The notes under the pieces were generated by a model. That model was given only the letters and a program-made list of their open reading frames with translations. It ran no database searches and was not told the origin of the DNA. Source: Peptoniphilus_A genitalis (GTDB taxonomy: Bacteria > Bacillota > Clostridia > Tissierellales > Peptoniphilaceae). From it: 64,000 nucleotides of DNA. A program made the translations under genes and the position numbers. Location: NCBI RefSeq assembly GCF_949769225.1, contig NZ_CATKPB010000004.1. One strand, written 5' to 3'. How positions within the stretch are numbered: the first letter of the stretch is position 1; each line of letters starts with the position of its first letter. Below are positions 44,301-49,630 of this stretch, piece after piece.

Positions 44301-46377
44301 CTCCATTAGTACCTTTTGGATCAACAACCATTTGACCTGATTCAGGATCAATTTTATAAACTGCAGTTTGTCCCAGAGAACCAGTTTGATTGCCTTCAAG
44401 TTGTCTGCTTTCTAATGGTAGTGTTACATCTGTATCTCCTGTAGATACACCATCTGTTACTGTCCACTTTGCAGTATCTTCTGAAGTAAATTCTCCTAAG
44501 ATAGTAGTTCTGTTGTTCATGCCTACCCTTATAGGTGTAGCTTCTTTTACCTTATCTGCAGGCCAGCCATCCATGACAATTCTCTTTGCACCAACTTTGG
44601 GCTTACCGTCTTTAGTCTTTTGGTTCGTGAGGATAACAGAAAAATCCATCATGTATTTTTCTTGCATGCCTTGTACTGGTGTATAAAGGTTATAAGTAAT
44701 TTCTCTAACACCTGCTTCTGGGGCATGGTGTTTAGAGTCATGAATACCAAATCCGCCTTTTATTGGGTTATCTGTTAATTGAACATTACTTGAAATATCT
44801 CCTAGACCTGATCCTTTCACTACGGTGAAGTTTGCATTATATCCTAAAGAAGCTAAATCTGTATCTGATGATACTCTAATTGTCCAGTTGTACCCTTTAA
44901 GCTCACCATTTTTAACAACTGGGTTTGCTGATGCATCCATGTCTACCTTATAGTTTCTATCGTCTTGTTCGATTATTTGAGTAATGTCGTGTCTGCCTGG
45001 TTCTATAATAGTTCCTACTATATCACCATTTTTATTAACCCTTTGTGGTAAAAGATCTTTTGGAGCTTTAACACCAAGACCTGAAACTTTATTAATTACT
45101 ACAAAGGTTCCATCTTCATTTAGTTTAATGTTATCCGTATTGTAATCTACTGGTATATTTAGTGGAATATTAACATTTTCTGGAATAGTTCCTTTAATAT
45201 TATAAGTAATAACATTAGCATCCTTATCATAAGATGGCTCTGCTATTACCCTACCATTGTATTTAATAGATTCAAGACTTCTTGGATCATTTACTGTAAG
45301 CTCATCATCTAGTTGAATTTTAAAATATTGGTAATCTTGAATTGCCCCACCTGCATTTGATGTTTGGAAGATTGTCCTTACATTAAATTTTTTCTTTGCT
45401 AGATTTTCCTTTTCACCTTCAGTTAATTCTTTTACAGCAAAAATATTCGGTCTTAAGTTTTCTTCCCTATCTCTTGCTATAAGTTCTTGGAAGGCTTCTT
45501 CGTTATCTTCCATTAGCTTGGCTTCGTCTTCTCTTGACAAGTCGTACTTGTCTTCAAAGCTAATAAGTAATGCTTGGATTTCTTCTAAGCCGTTTTTCTT
45601 ATTTTTAAGTGCTTTTTTAAGTTCTTTGTCTGCTCTTTGTAGGTCTGTAAGTCCAAGGCCTTCTTTGATTTTTTCTAGTAGACCTTTTTCTTCTTCCTCT
45701 TCTGTGTTTTCTTCTTTATTTGTATTTTTTAATTTATTTGATTCTTCCGCGTTTAGACTTTTTTCTGATTGTTTTTGTTGGTCTCTTAGACCTTTTTCTT
45801 TTAATTTTTCTTCTAGTAGTTTTTCAAGCTCTAGTCTCTTTTGATGAGCGTCTCTGTATTCTGCTTCGGCTGCTGCGGCTTCTGCGTCATTTGCTCTTGC
45901 TGCTTGCGCTTGCCTTTCTGCTTCGATTTTAAGAGCTTCTTGCTTTTCTTTTTCTATCTTATCAAGTTCTGCCTTTTCTTTTGCAGCTTGTTCTTCTTTA
46001 GCCTTAACTTCTTCTACAGCTTTTGCTTCTGGCTTAGCTTGCTTTTGATTATCTTGGCTATTTTGTTTCTTTTCAAAAAGCTTGTAATCATTAGGTGTCT
46101 GTTTTGCCGGTATTAATTCAGGAGCCTTGCCTGTCTCCTTAGTTTTGTTAGAAGTTTTTTTATGTATTTCTTCTTTATTCCTAGTATCCGTCTTTTCAGC
46201 TTTTGTGGCTGGTTTGTTAAATAGTTCTTCAGAAATATTTTCCTCTATTTTAGTTGAAGTTTGGCTTCCAGAGTCATCAATTAGACCTGCTGCTAAAGCT
46301 GCGACTGGGCTAAAGACCTCCACAACCATTAAGAATGCCAGTAAGAGGCATGTAAATCTTTTAAAAATATTGTCCAT
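32302..46377 (-). CDS. Giant LPXTG-type adhesin with ten CnaB-like domains
   Basis: A 4691-residue surface protein in one uninterrupted frame. MDNIFKRFT was chosen as the start because AGGAG precedes this ATG, while the longer frame begins with TTG. In order it has a signal peptide (to ALAAG), an Ala/Glu/Lys-rich coiled coil (about 80-320), beta-rich adhesin domains and CnaB domains. E-boxes lie near residues 896, 1196, 1709, 1820, 2150, 3217, 3645, 3800, 4260 and 4415. InlB-like beta repeats (about 2690-2990) interrupt them. The sorting signal YPHTG is at 4655-4659, then a membrane helix and RKRGVSYDD. It is probably a host-binding, pilus-associated adhesin stabilised by isopeptide bonds. 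Confidence 0.93.
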   Translation of the reverse strand: MDNIFKRFTCLLLAFLMVVEVFSPVAALAAGLIDDSGSQTSTKIEENISEELFNKPATKAEKTDTRNKEEIHKKTSNKTKETGKAPELIPAKQTPNDYKLFEKKQNSQDNQKQAKPEAKAVEEVKAKEEQAAKEKAELDKIEKEKQEALKIEAERQAQAARANDAEAAAAEAEYRDAHQKRLELEKLLEEKLKEKGLRDQQKQSEKSLNAEESNKLKNTNKEENTEEEEEKGLLEKIKEGLGLTDLQRADKELKKALKNKKNGLEEIQALLISFEDKYDLSREDEAKLMEDNEEAFQELIARDREENLRPNIFAVKELTEGEKENLAKKKFNVRTIFQTSNAGGAIQDYQYFKIQLDDELTVNDPRSLESIKYNGRVIAEPSYDKDANVITYNIKGTIPENVNIPLNIPVDYNTDNIKLNEDGTFVVINKVSGLGVKAPKDLLPQRVNKNGDIVGTIIEPGRHDITQIIEQDDRNYKVDMDASANPVVKNGELKGYNWTIRVSSDTDLASLGYNANFTVVKGSGLGDISSNVQLTDNPIKGGFGIHDSKHHAPEAGVREITYNLYTPVQGMQEKYMMDFSVILTNQKTKDGKPKVGAKRIVMDGWPADKVKEATPIRVGMNNRTTILGEFTSEDTAKWTVTDGVSTGDTDVTLPLESRQLEGNQTGSLGQTAVYKIDPESGQMVVDPKGTNGEKTVGTIAAYEYNSTIDGKSKEPQKLSGVEISKYQDINVEQNWNLDKGLKMPEMTLKAVNGSGDEIGTTKVGESENANPYPAIRNITIPEVKVWNIDDSGKFTKNDVTIKQEFSTGNTYNGEPINYYENNNWYDLNKKAYYIHNRATVQKIPKFGNFTLIKKGEDNKPLEGATFKLLGSGEAEVTTNKYGEIQFSNISPGTYTLLETKAPKDYKLNQERTTVDVNDEGRISINGSNAKLSVGSNPTVTVADPTYPDYMNAMQYATKDADGNVTTYIFLKANSARQGGSTNKNTRISLRVNGGVIQNLDDVKVYDVNPDTQRGLVKNAMTQQVVNQDLIKQLGDSVLNRPNDKPIRGTQNHKDPYTGQFGYEITFPQERFGRDWGFLVVAKSKPLNGGANTLSYDWLTSENTGNNAKLQNQAVQPTSTVEASKGTTITVTNEKFETRPVEITKIDKDENPIVGATFVIKDANGDAISTVTSQAADKDGKNAGLASFGKLPEGKYTIEEISSPEGYVESDVIFEVTVDGSNQVTYKPKFKDGSGSPINGEDYLIKDEEQSQEKVTAKVTNVKQSLVINEGDSGDIGTRPQVWEAYRLESLKYNLDVAVINSAPGQRFSIQFDRNLDFTQYFGEFPKLYVGGVDVADPYFDYTTNKLTYVFNDNSVFGQTNLKLELKGIIPSKYFAQNDGTYDFTVTVAPDQKDVIGQKTITTSVPADYDQYDYDRKNAQVPQSYYFRDVYQGEDGKWYVTALAYYNPVHVRESGEKELKFNWLSTNYQGATKNFFTWEGNGNKPAFSLRDVKIYRTSPKMGLIKAGNFDKKVNYNMPLSYGVRPSQDPATYNLVYSRSIDPSKAVNNDRQGSITLNYDPGQIQEFGVITKNSPLKIKMPAIDNRSKDGYIIEQTFKIDDLYKFNNLWRVFCMTNNNFNSSFITRANYNKATGDQVGKEIPKFYSQKVALINKKYEPGSFKIKKLDESDRTKTLSGASFSLTDKDKNVIYRSSGSDGIVQFSKLKPGIYTLIEEKAPAEHIKSDKTWRVNVGIDGVVTIIEIGLGSTGETLFGKDTIELPVTNKPVATEFKVYKKDNENVPLQGAKFKITTTDGTKVVTTGTSDKNGQVSFGKKLEKGTYLLEEESAPSGYKKLDKKWVIEIGSDNKARVYNYIQGPSTGTDTNVNKSILGVEGTKWVEVAKRPLTGWVLGDNRQTGYYNNWPVPFKLGTRIVGKNKDQKYVIQRYVINPEADTVTLNNASIHREKPWFSNMNWYKGDESYKIFELDKAVDGNVEDIRLENYNLTDITKDTSKVSVKSQIITGQPRLYLDFKNRQITNPIVIDVKIPYTSEDGGVGTGMDLYTNKGSFWKSDYYDMSNQIVEGDPVVTKSEGGNIKGAYISEGSLDVNNEKIVQEFSFKKVDDGGEQNDAITGATFKLQGPKISDKDLGKEVWKKSGTDGMVKFDNLIPGIYKLTESGAPQGYEKSNTDWTVTVTKDGKIYIKDNNPGSTVPDTSAKWQKVKAGTSGTVKGWSKFGDNTPYRNRLDTRITEVNKKENKFRQVYIINKQPEKLLNPYFEIHSQEENRPINLKNTQIVSLVKVDRGSTPENLINPGAKVDYDTEVYVKKNNQERIKITPKGIPDYSEQALALTIESTLGNSGNIGTGIDFNNYNGSSEYWMTEYYNSFNDIQLDPIDSTKSRSANPEAPAAGISRSANLETPAESQESNSKLIVLPRNTMKAYRAVSYADQLASQDPLDAARKNLEYDKDKNNDFYVNNVIENILPASLNTRLEFGDELVGQPVGAGNGWETVDPQRSRNKTTKSDGPNNKTKITEINKSEGKYRQIFLVNASGEASTASKFNFHAEPLNRGIFAKKYYSNQPNIKILSIRPVESSSTIDNIKYIGTETIKYGSEKVDESGTYKRYEFKLTKSERRPFVIEVEYDYPKSGEIGLGLDYYTNGRFASTKTWAAEKYGSVNDINYKTAGPKTEVKEEEVRTTLPIPTEPERRPNANMKKGEEKEVFSGQEGYRIDIYKVTYIDGVKQPNPEFVRNIQTVNPQPRIIEYGTKDDTSTTHNLWVNGDPNGHGTIEVSPQGKVTPGTLVTITPHPMEGYELDKVTYYDQNLGRQVEVGKSFNMPNYDIALNPTFKPISTPQPTQYNIKNYLGPNGIVAGVPNIAFKDQQINLTIRPDDGYEVERIWLEDEAGRTLQDLTNATGFTMPDKNVVIKATFKQKQQVKSFYVGKEDHGWGSVTLDPTESRDGNAKVGEKVTFTLNPYNGYKAIGATVTKNNSQRLSEEEVIFDPTTNKGYFIMPDISPATAVTVRGVFESKPYGERTASEEKTEILKKETKVTVDETLAPGERKIDKPGSDGEVKYRYTATYNIKKAGLQEAAAPADWPAEVVQALQNGKKDNEIITAYNKVELSRTEPVAEEVRVGKSDDPIDTWTPGADDKLIKNGETQELVKITNKKAGIVPKILKRKPGGEILPGATFTLNKMTDSTYSKIDTSFGELTATSDEKGDVIFKDQADNVVKLQKGYYIIKETKAPTGFKRNVADWKIEVKDDGGRMYAEYQGPESTPPNFINDNKKSNAGYSADNAGIKYKSRLTYIDTESKTYIQRIYIDTRAYDGTSPLNLQITPKYKREEKDAAGQHPETIKDGVKTAYFTAYKLSNPSDFSNMNDPALDKILRTYDLSNDNLSMIKTARWRPFDWGFDEDQLNLDKGVYIVDVEGFYDDVIITGKSDKADKYNIPQEDLGKIDLHVDFYSGERHFKQLVFDKDKNEFVYKAFKGASYQGGAEALRQRYEDKLVAAGFSKEEAKKKADAWAKEHPAGKKYANFVGKEVELNGTKYKTGIIDPELGKPAVHADTSVDLNPLYNSKSHQEIPKEGLEVINEEETFNITFSKHGRKNSKDDINSEEVTKNRLEGAVFKLQVRGPGGQYEDIPGTTVASAFNGYFGFRGLKPGRYRLMEVKAPEGYKPIKEPVLHFTIAYQGEIVDGETGQITPGRGVVTLEYNEGNGIFQYAPDNKKITPESGKLVDYVTSATAKNMGKIINEVPGKGKVTLTKHDDNNNLLPGAEFKLTRISRDIKKDENPNQNDGVYTKTVGQDGKIVFDELPIGQYELEETKAPKGYQNKGKIWRFTVGGVGLDPYINDSDVGDRDISKSIEMTSEMSVLRPDGNDGTENEGNSKIHPHKGHALSFKNTFKIKDSTAIKAGDYFTIKLTDNIDLEGILKEKSKNLDLFADGVGTIAKAKYDKEAGTLTYVFTSYADQYNKTDFANTITAHINRFKVPNSSTNEQVGMGIKDTNFTKNNIAVDYDLDMAKNPYNNANMTSKIVSFDIETGEFVQYFYINRDRLDNQGALTFKYKPSEAVSDLRFDFIRLDQNGAYVYDYNRGQYYRTDDYVNRDMPESFGVNERSNNLTKYGQRGPYELEANGSANISMGNIGAQNSVILKVTGKVKGDNISSFDTYAQLYNKIPVKDYYGNTIGYNVGYYVERTNGIRMFENKTTASAKLEIDAINPKNEIIFKKIDQEGKILPKAEFKLEKYYKDQDKWIVVTGSEKTSDKEGLVKYEGLEPGKYALIETKAPEGYGKIEGHIQEFTVGVDGVITRQVVKEKPSEKPQSLIASMGVMLGSVASSMTGNANTETVTESVSKEPINVINYKEVEFVKVDANDHNTKLQGAVFEVHYKKNENDTKYEPVKVKKTVEGKEQEVTMTATSGKDGKFKLPITKDGYYALVETKAPDNYSKIPGNIREFKLENGKVKTLEKDPLKASYKTSTKGQITSEILSVDKDKKTFKQRIVINPNHESMKVPSYGSYIRIKETDWKITPKYKEALNKDYGVGGLVNVAILKKGGDKTLANLEEKDFKKFDAISFGTAGNLTGSRYGLKEMLGETSTTDKPITTTDSIVMEFTGKLEDNNTTNTADQLFELVFDSSIYDEVRDKIDVKTIAENKPAYADHDQKDPIQIENRKAEYPHTGGMGTLIFTLAGLVLMSAAAYVYSRKRGVSYDD

Positions 46378-46450
46378 TTTCTTTCTCCTATTCTCCAATC
46401 ATTTTAAGTCTATACTAGGAAAAATGTAATTCTCTAGTAATAATATATAT

Positions 46451-46479
46451 ATTTTAATACAAGAACTATTACTTATCAA
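46451..46479 (-). promoter_or_regulatory. Promoter candidate for the giant adhesin
   Basis: On the minus strand TTGATA (46479-46474), a 17-bp spacer and TAAAAT (46456-46451) would give a leader of about 65 nt before the adhesin ATG. Confidence 0.55.
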
Positions 46480-46536
46480 TAGAATTTTATAAAAAAGCTT
46501 TTCTTACAAGGGCTTATTTCTGTCATTTCTCGAAAG

Positions 46537-46563
46537 TTTATACTAATACCCCCCCCATATCAA
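46537..46563 (-). promoter_or_regulatory. Second promoter candidate with a G8 tract in the spacer
   Basis: On the minus strand TTGATA (46563-46558) and TATAAA (46542-46537) are 15 bp apart, and the spacer contains eight consecutive G (C8 at 46549-46556 on plus). Slippage by one or two G would restore a 16-17 bp spacer, a known layout for phase-variable promoters. Confidence 0.4.
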
Positions 46564-46599
46564 TAGTCTAAATACTATGAATAATTTGTAATAAATTTG

Positions 46600-47020
46600 T
46601 AACAGCCCCTATTTATAGCCTTTTCCTATATTTTAAATATTTTTAAATATTAATATATATGTTAAACCAGTATAAATTATTGTATTTATTTTATACAATT
46701 TTAACCAGGGATAAAATTTTTAATTTTTATGATTTTCTTGCCCTATCTAGTAGATTTTGTCATTTTTTGGCCTATATCTATGGGGCTTAATTTTATTTTT
46801 TATAATTCCCTTTCATATTTTTGGTCATCCTTTCCCCTGGAAATATACAAAAATCTATTTTATGTAAATATATCTATTTTGTTTTTCTATCTATTACTTC
46901 GACAGTAATATTTTTAAATTACATGGTCTGTAACATTTGTATTCTTGTTTTAATTCTTATAGGTTACATTTCTTTTGGTCTTACTTTTTTTACCAATCCT
47001 TTTCCTCGCTCCTTTGTAAA
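46600..47020. other. AT-rich spacer with no gene
   Basis: The upstream part of the gap between the adhesin promoter region and the 18-bp array. It is T-rich, and no supported reading frame, terminator or repeat was seen. Confidence 0.4.
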
Positions 47021-47263
47021 TCAAGTAGAATTTAAAGGCTCTTGCAATTTTTCTTCTATTATATAGGTTTTTCTTGGACATTCTTTGTTCAGGACTTTTT
47101 GAGTTTTTACAAAGTCACAAGCAGGTCTCACTTCACAGGACTTTAGGACTTTATATTTTTCTTCAAGCTTATAGGCTTTCACGAAGCCAGAGTTTTTTAT
47201 CAAGTCATAAGTCTTTACAAGGCCATAAGACTTTATAAATTCATAAGACTTCATAACTTCATA
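47021..47263 (-). repeat. 18-bp repeat array 2, with an open 77-codon frame
   Basis: About 13 units of 18 bp read on the minus strand as hexapeptides: YEFIKS, YGLVKT, YDLIKN, YKLEEK, YKVLKS and CDFVKT. The frame has an ATG at 47254, no internal stop and ends at 47021 (77 residues), but I see no good ribosome site. There is no indel. Consensus [Y/C]-x-[L/V/F]-[I/V]-K-[S/T/N], the same as in the arrays at 4.4 and 57.2 kb. It could be a small repeat-peptide gene or a decayed one. Confidence 0.7.
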
Positions 47264-47313
47264 AAATTTACGACTTAGGTCTTATTCGCAAGTCAGTCAG
47301 GACTAAGCCAGGG

Positions 47314-47550
47314 GCAATTTAGCTCGCAAATTGGGTTAGGTCAAGAGCAGTCATCTGCTGCAAATCGAAGTTCGCTTCACTCCTTCTCTTTGGCAGATGG
47401 TTGCAGCTGACCTACCTGCAATTTGCTTCGCAAATTGGGTTAGGCAAGAGCAGACATCTGCTGCAAATCGAAGTTCGCTTTGCTCCTTCTCTTTGGCAGA
47501 TGGTTGCAGCTGACCTACCTGCAATTTGCTTCGCAAATTGGGTTAGGTCA
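47314..47550. repeat. ~104-bp tandem repeat, two copies plus a partial third
   Basis: The unit starts with a GCAATTTGCTTCGCAAATTG hairpin and occurs at 47314, 47418 and 47521. The two full copies are nearly identical (one T and a few base changes differ). Each also holds a GCAGATG/CATCTGC pairing. The repeats are G+C-richer than their surroundings and carry no supported gene. Confidence 0.85.
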
Positions 47551-47553
47551 AGC

Positions 47554-47607
47554 AAAAAACTGACCTCCTTTAGTTGGCTTGTTAGTCCAACTTTTGGGGT
47601 CAGTTCA
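47554..47607 (-). terminator. Terminator of the macAB-type operon
   Basis: An outer ACTGACC/GGTCAGT stem and an inner AGTTGG/CCAACT stem are followed by TTTTTTG on the minus strand, 90 bp beyond the permease gene. The ACTGACC arm resembles the 53.4-kb terminator. Confidence 0.8.
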
Positions 47608-47693
47608 TTTTGAAAATTCTTTATATCTTTTATTAATTTTTTATTTTTATTCTATTATATAGGTTATTATTCGTCCTTATTTTCCTATAAATT

Positions 47694-48947
47694 TTATTCG
47701 TACCTCAAGGCTTCGATTGGGTCTAGCTTGGCTGCCTTGTTGGCTGGGTAGTAGCCGAAGAAAACTCCTATCAACATAGAGAAGCCAACTGCAACTGTTA
47801 TTGATCCCAGGGATGGAAGTGTTTGGAATTCCAAAAGTTTGGACCCAATTAGTCCTATTATTGTTCCCAGGATGATTCCGAAGAATCCTCCAATGATGCA
47901 AATGATGACGGACTCGATGATAAATTGTTTTCTTATGTCGCCCCTAGTTGCTCCTAAGGCCTTCCTAATTCCAATTTCTCTGGTCCTCTCTGTTACTGAA
48001 ACAAGGAGGATGTTCATTACCCCAATCCCACCTACTAAAAGGGAGATGGCTGCAATGGCTCCTATGGCAACTTGGATGGACCCCATGGCTGAGTTCATTT
48101 GTGATATTTGGCTCTTGGCTGAATAATAGGCGACTTCTGCTCGTGAGTTGTCCTTGTAGAACTTAGCGTTTAAATCGTCAACTAGGGCCTTTGAATCTTC
48201 TTCTATGGTGTCAGGGTTTTTTAAAGTCATAGAGATGTCGTAGTAAGATGTCCTCGGTTCTGTCAAAAGTTCTCTATCCCCCGTTGTCCTTGGGATGTAA
48301 AGGGATGAGCTAGCTCCGTTGAGGGATTGACCCATGACCTTCATCTCTTCGTACTCATAGACACCAATTATCGTGGCAACTAGAAGTTTGCCATTGACGT
48401 CAATTTTCACTTCTTGACCTAGGGCTTCTGGCGCTGGGACCTTGTAAATTTTTTCAAGGACCTTGTCTGAAATTACTGCAACATACTTGCCCCTTGCCAC
48501 ATCTTCATCATTTAAAAACCTGCCGGCAACCATCTTGAGTTTGAAAATATTTTTTTCGCCCTCTGATGTGGAAACTATGGATACTGCTTCCTTGTTTCTC
48601 CCTTCCTTGACAAAACCTTGGCCGCTGGCTCCACGGTAGACTAGGTCTTCAATGGTCCTGCCCTTTTTAGCTTCTAAATAATTTATTATATTTTCTGAGA
48701 AGTAGTCGGAGTCCGTAAGCTCTCCTCCGTCGTAGTCGGCGTTTTTTGGCTTTACATAAATATTGACTGCTGTGTTGGCTATGGAGTCAAAGGCCTTGTT
48801 GACTGACTTGGTGAGGGCATCGCCTATGGTTGTGATGCCGATTACTGACCCAATGCCAATTATTATTCCCAGCATGGTGAGGAAGGACCTGAGCTTGTTG
48901 GACCTTAGTCCCTCTAGGGAGAGTTTTATTGTTTCTAGTATATCCAT
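47694..48947 (-). CDS. macB: MacB-type ABC transporter permease
   Basis: A 417-residue permease of the MacB/FtsX type. It has an N-terminal membrane helix (TMLGIIIGIGSVIGI), a large MacB_PCD extracytoplasmic domain (about 40-270) and three C-terminal helices with ERTREIGIRKALGATRGDI, the hallmark FtsX-domain motif. Family members do not move substrate through the membrane like a classic importer; they work as mechanotransmitters with an adaptor. The adaptor (49627) and ATPase (48947) genes are directly upstream and overlap by 1-4 bp. The substrate is unknown; peptides or antimicrobials are likely. Confidence 0.93.
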   Translation of the reverse strand: MDILETIKLSLEGLRSNKLRSFLTMLGIIIGIGSVIGITTIGDALTKSVNKAFDSIANTAVNIYVKPKNADYDGGELTDSDYFSENIINYLEAKKGRTIEDLVYRGASGQGFVKEGRNKEAVSIVSTSEGEKNIFKLKMVAGRFLNDEDVARGKYVAVISDKVLEKIYKVPAPEALGQEVKIDVNGKLLVATIIGVYEYEEMKVMGQSLNGASSSLYIPRTTGDRELLTEPRTSYYDISMTLKNPDTIEEDSKALVDDLNAKFYKDNSRAEVAYYSAKSQISQMNSAMGSIQVAIGAIAAISLLVGGIGVMNILLVSVTERTREIGIRKALGATRGDIRKQFIIESVIICIIGGFFGIILGTIIGLIGSKLLEFQTLPSLGSITVAVGFSMLIGVFFGYYPANKAAKLDPIEALRYE

Positions 48948-49630
48948 TAAATCTCCTCCAAAAGTCCGTCAGTCATCTTATAGATCCTGCCTGCTTCCTT
49001 GGCGAGTTCCATGTTGTGGGTGATGATGATTATGGTCCTCTTATCTTCCTTGTTGAGTTTGTGGAAGAGGTCCATTACATTCCTACCAGTCTTGGAGTCC
49101 AAGGCTCCCGTTGGCTCGTCTGCCAAGATGATGTCGGGATTATTTGCCATGGACCTGGCTATGGCAACTCTTTGCTTTTGCCCACCTGATAGCTCGTTGG
49201 GTAGGTGGTCCATCCTGTCCTTCATCTCAACTATTTCAAGTAGTCTTTCTGCCCTTTCGGCTCTTTCCTTTTTGCCTAGACCTGCGTAGGTCATGGGGAG
49301 TTCAACATTTTTTAGGGCATTGGACCTGGGTATGAGGTTGAAGTTTTGGAAGACGAAGCCAATTTTTTTGGACCTGTAGGCTGATAGGTCGCTGTCCTTT
49401 AGGGTGGAGATGTCAACTCCATTGAGTTCGTAGTAGCCTGATGTCTGCCTGTCTAGGAGTCCAATGATGTTCATGAGGGTAGACTTGCCTGAACCTGACT
49501 GACCTACAACTGACACGAAGTCGCCATCATTTACTTCAAAGTTTATACCGTGGAGGATTTCCAGTTCATTTTCTTTACCAATGTTAAAGGACTTTTTTAT
49601 GTTCTCCATTTTTATAAGCTTGCCTGTCAT
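48947..49630 (-). CDS. MacB/LolD-type ABC transporter ATPase
   Basis: A 227-residue ATPase with Walker A GQSGSGKST, Q-loop FVFQNFNL, signature LSGGQKQRVAIARS, Walker B IILADEPTGALD and the switch His in IIITHN. The GALD sequence and short length are typical of the MacB/LolD/SalX subfamily. It is translationally coupled to the adaptor gene upstream and shares one base with the permease start. It powers the MacB-type exporter. Confidence 0.95.
   Translation of the reverse strand: MTGKLIKMENIKKSFNIGKENELEILHGINFEVNDGDFVSVVGQSGSGKSTLMNIIGLLDRQTSGYYELNGVDISTLKDSDLSAYRSKKIGFVFQNFNLIPRSNALKNVELPMTYAGLGKKERAERAERLLEIVEMKDRMDHLPNELSGGQKQRVAIARSMANNPDIILADEPTGALDSKTGRNVMDLFHKLNKEDKRTIIIITHNMELAKEAGRIYKMTDGLLEEI

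Noticed and set aside
32302..46377. Possible split or frameshift of the giant adhesin
   Set aside because: The frame is continuous from signal peptide to sorting motif and all CnaB segments are in one frame.
47021..47254. Calling array 2 a confident protein-coding gene
   Set aside because: The frame is open and periodic, but there is no clear ribosome site and sister arrays carry stops, so it is listed as a repeat with coding potential.
47314..47550. Reading frames through the 104-bp repeats
   Set aside because: Short frames on both strands lack ribosome sites, and the sequence is better explained as non-coding hairpin repeats.
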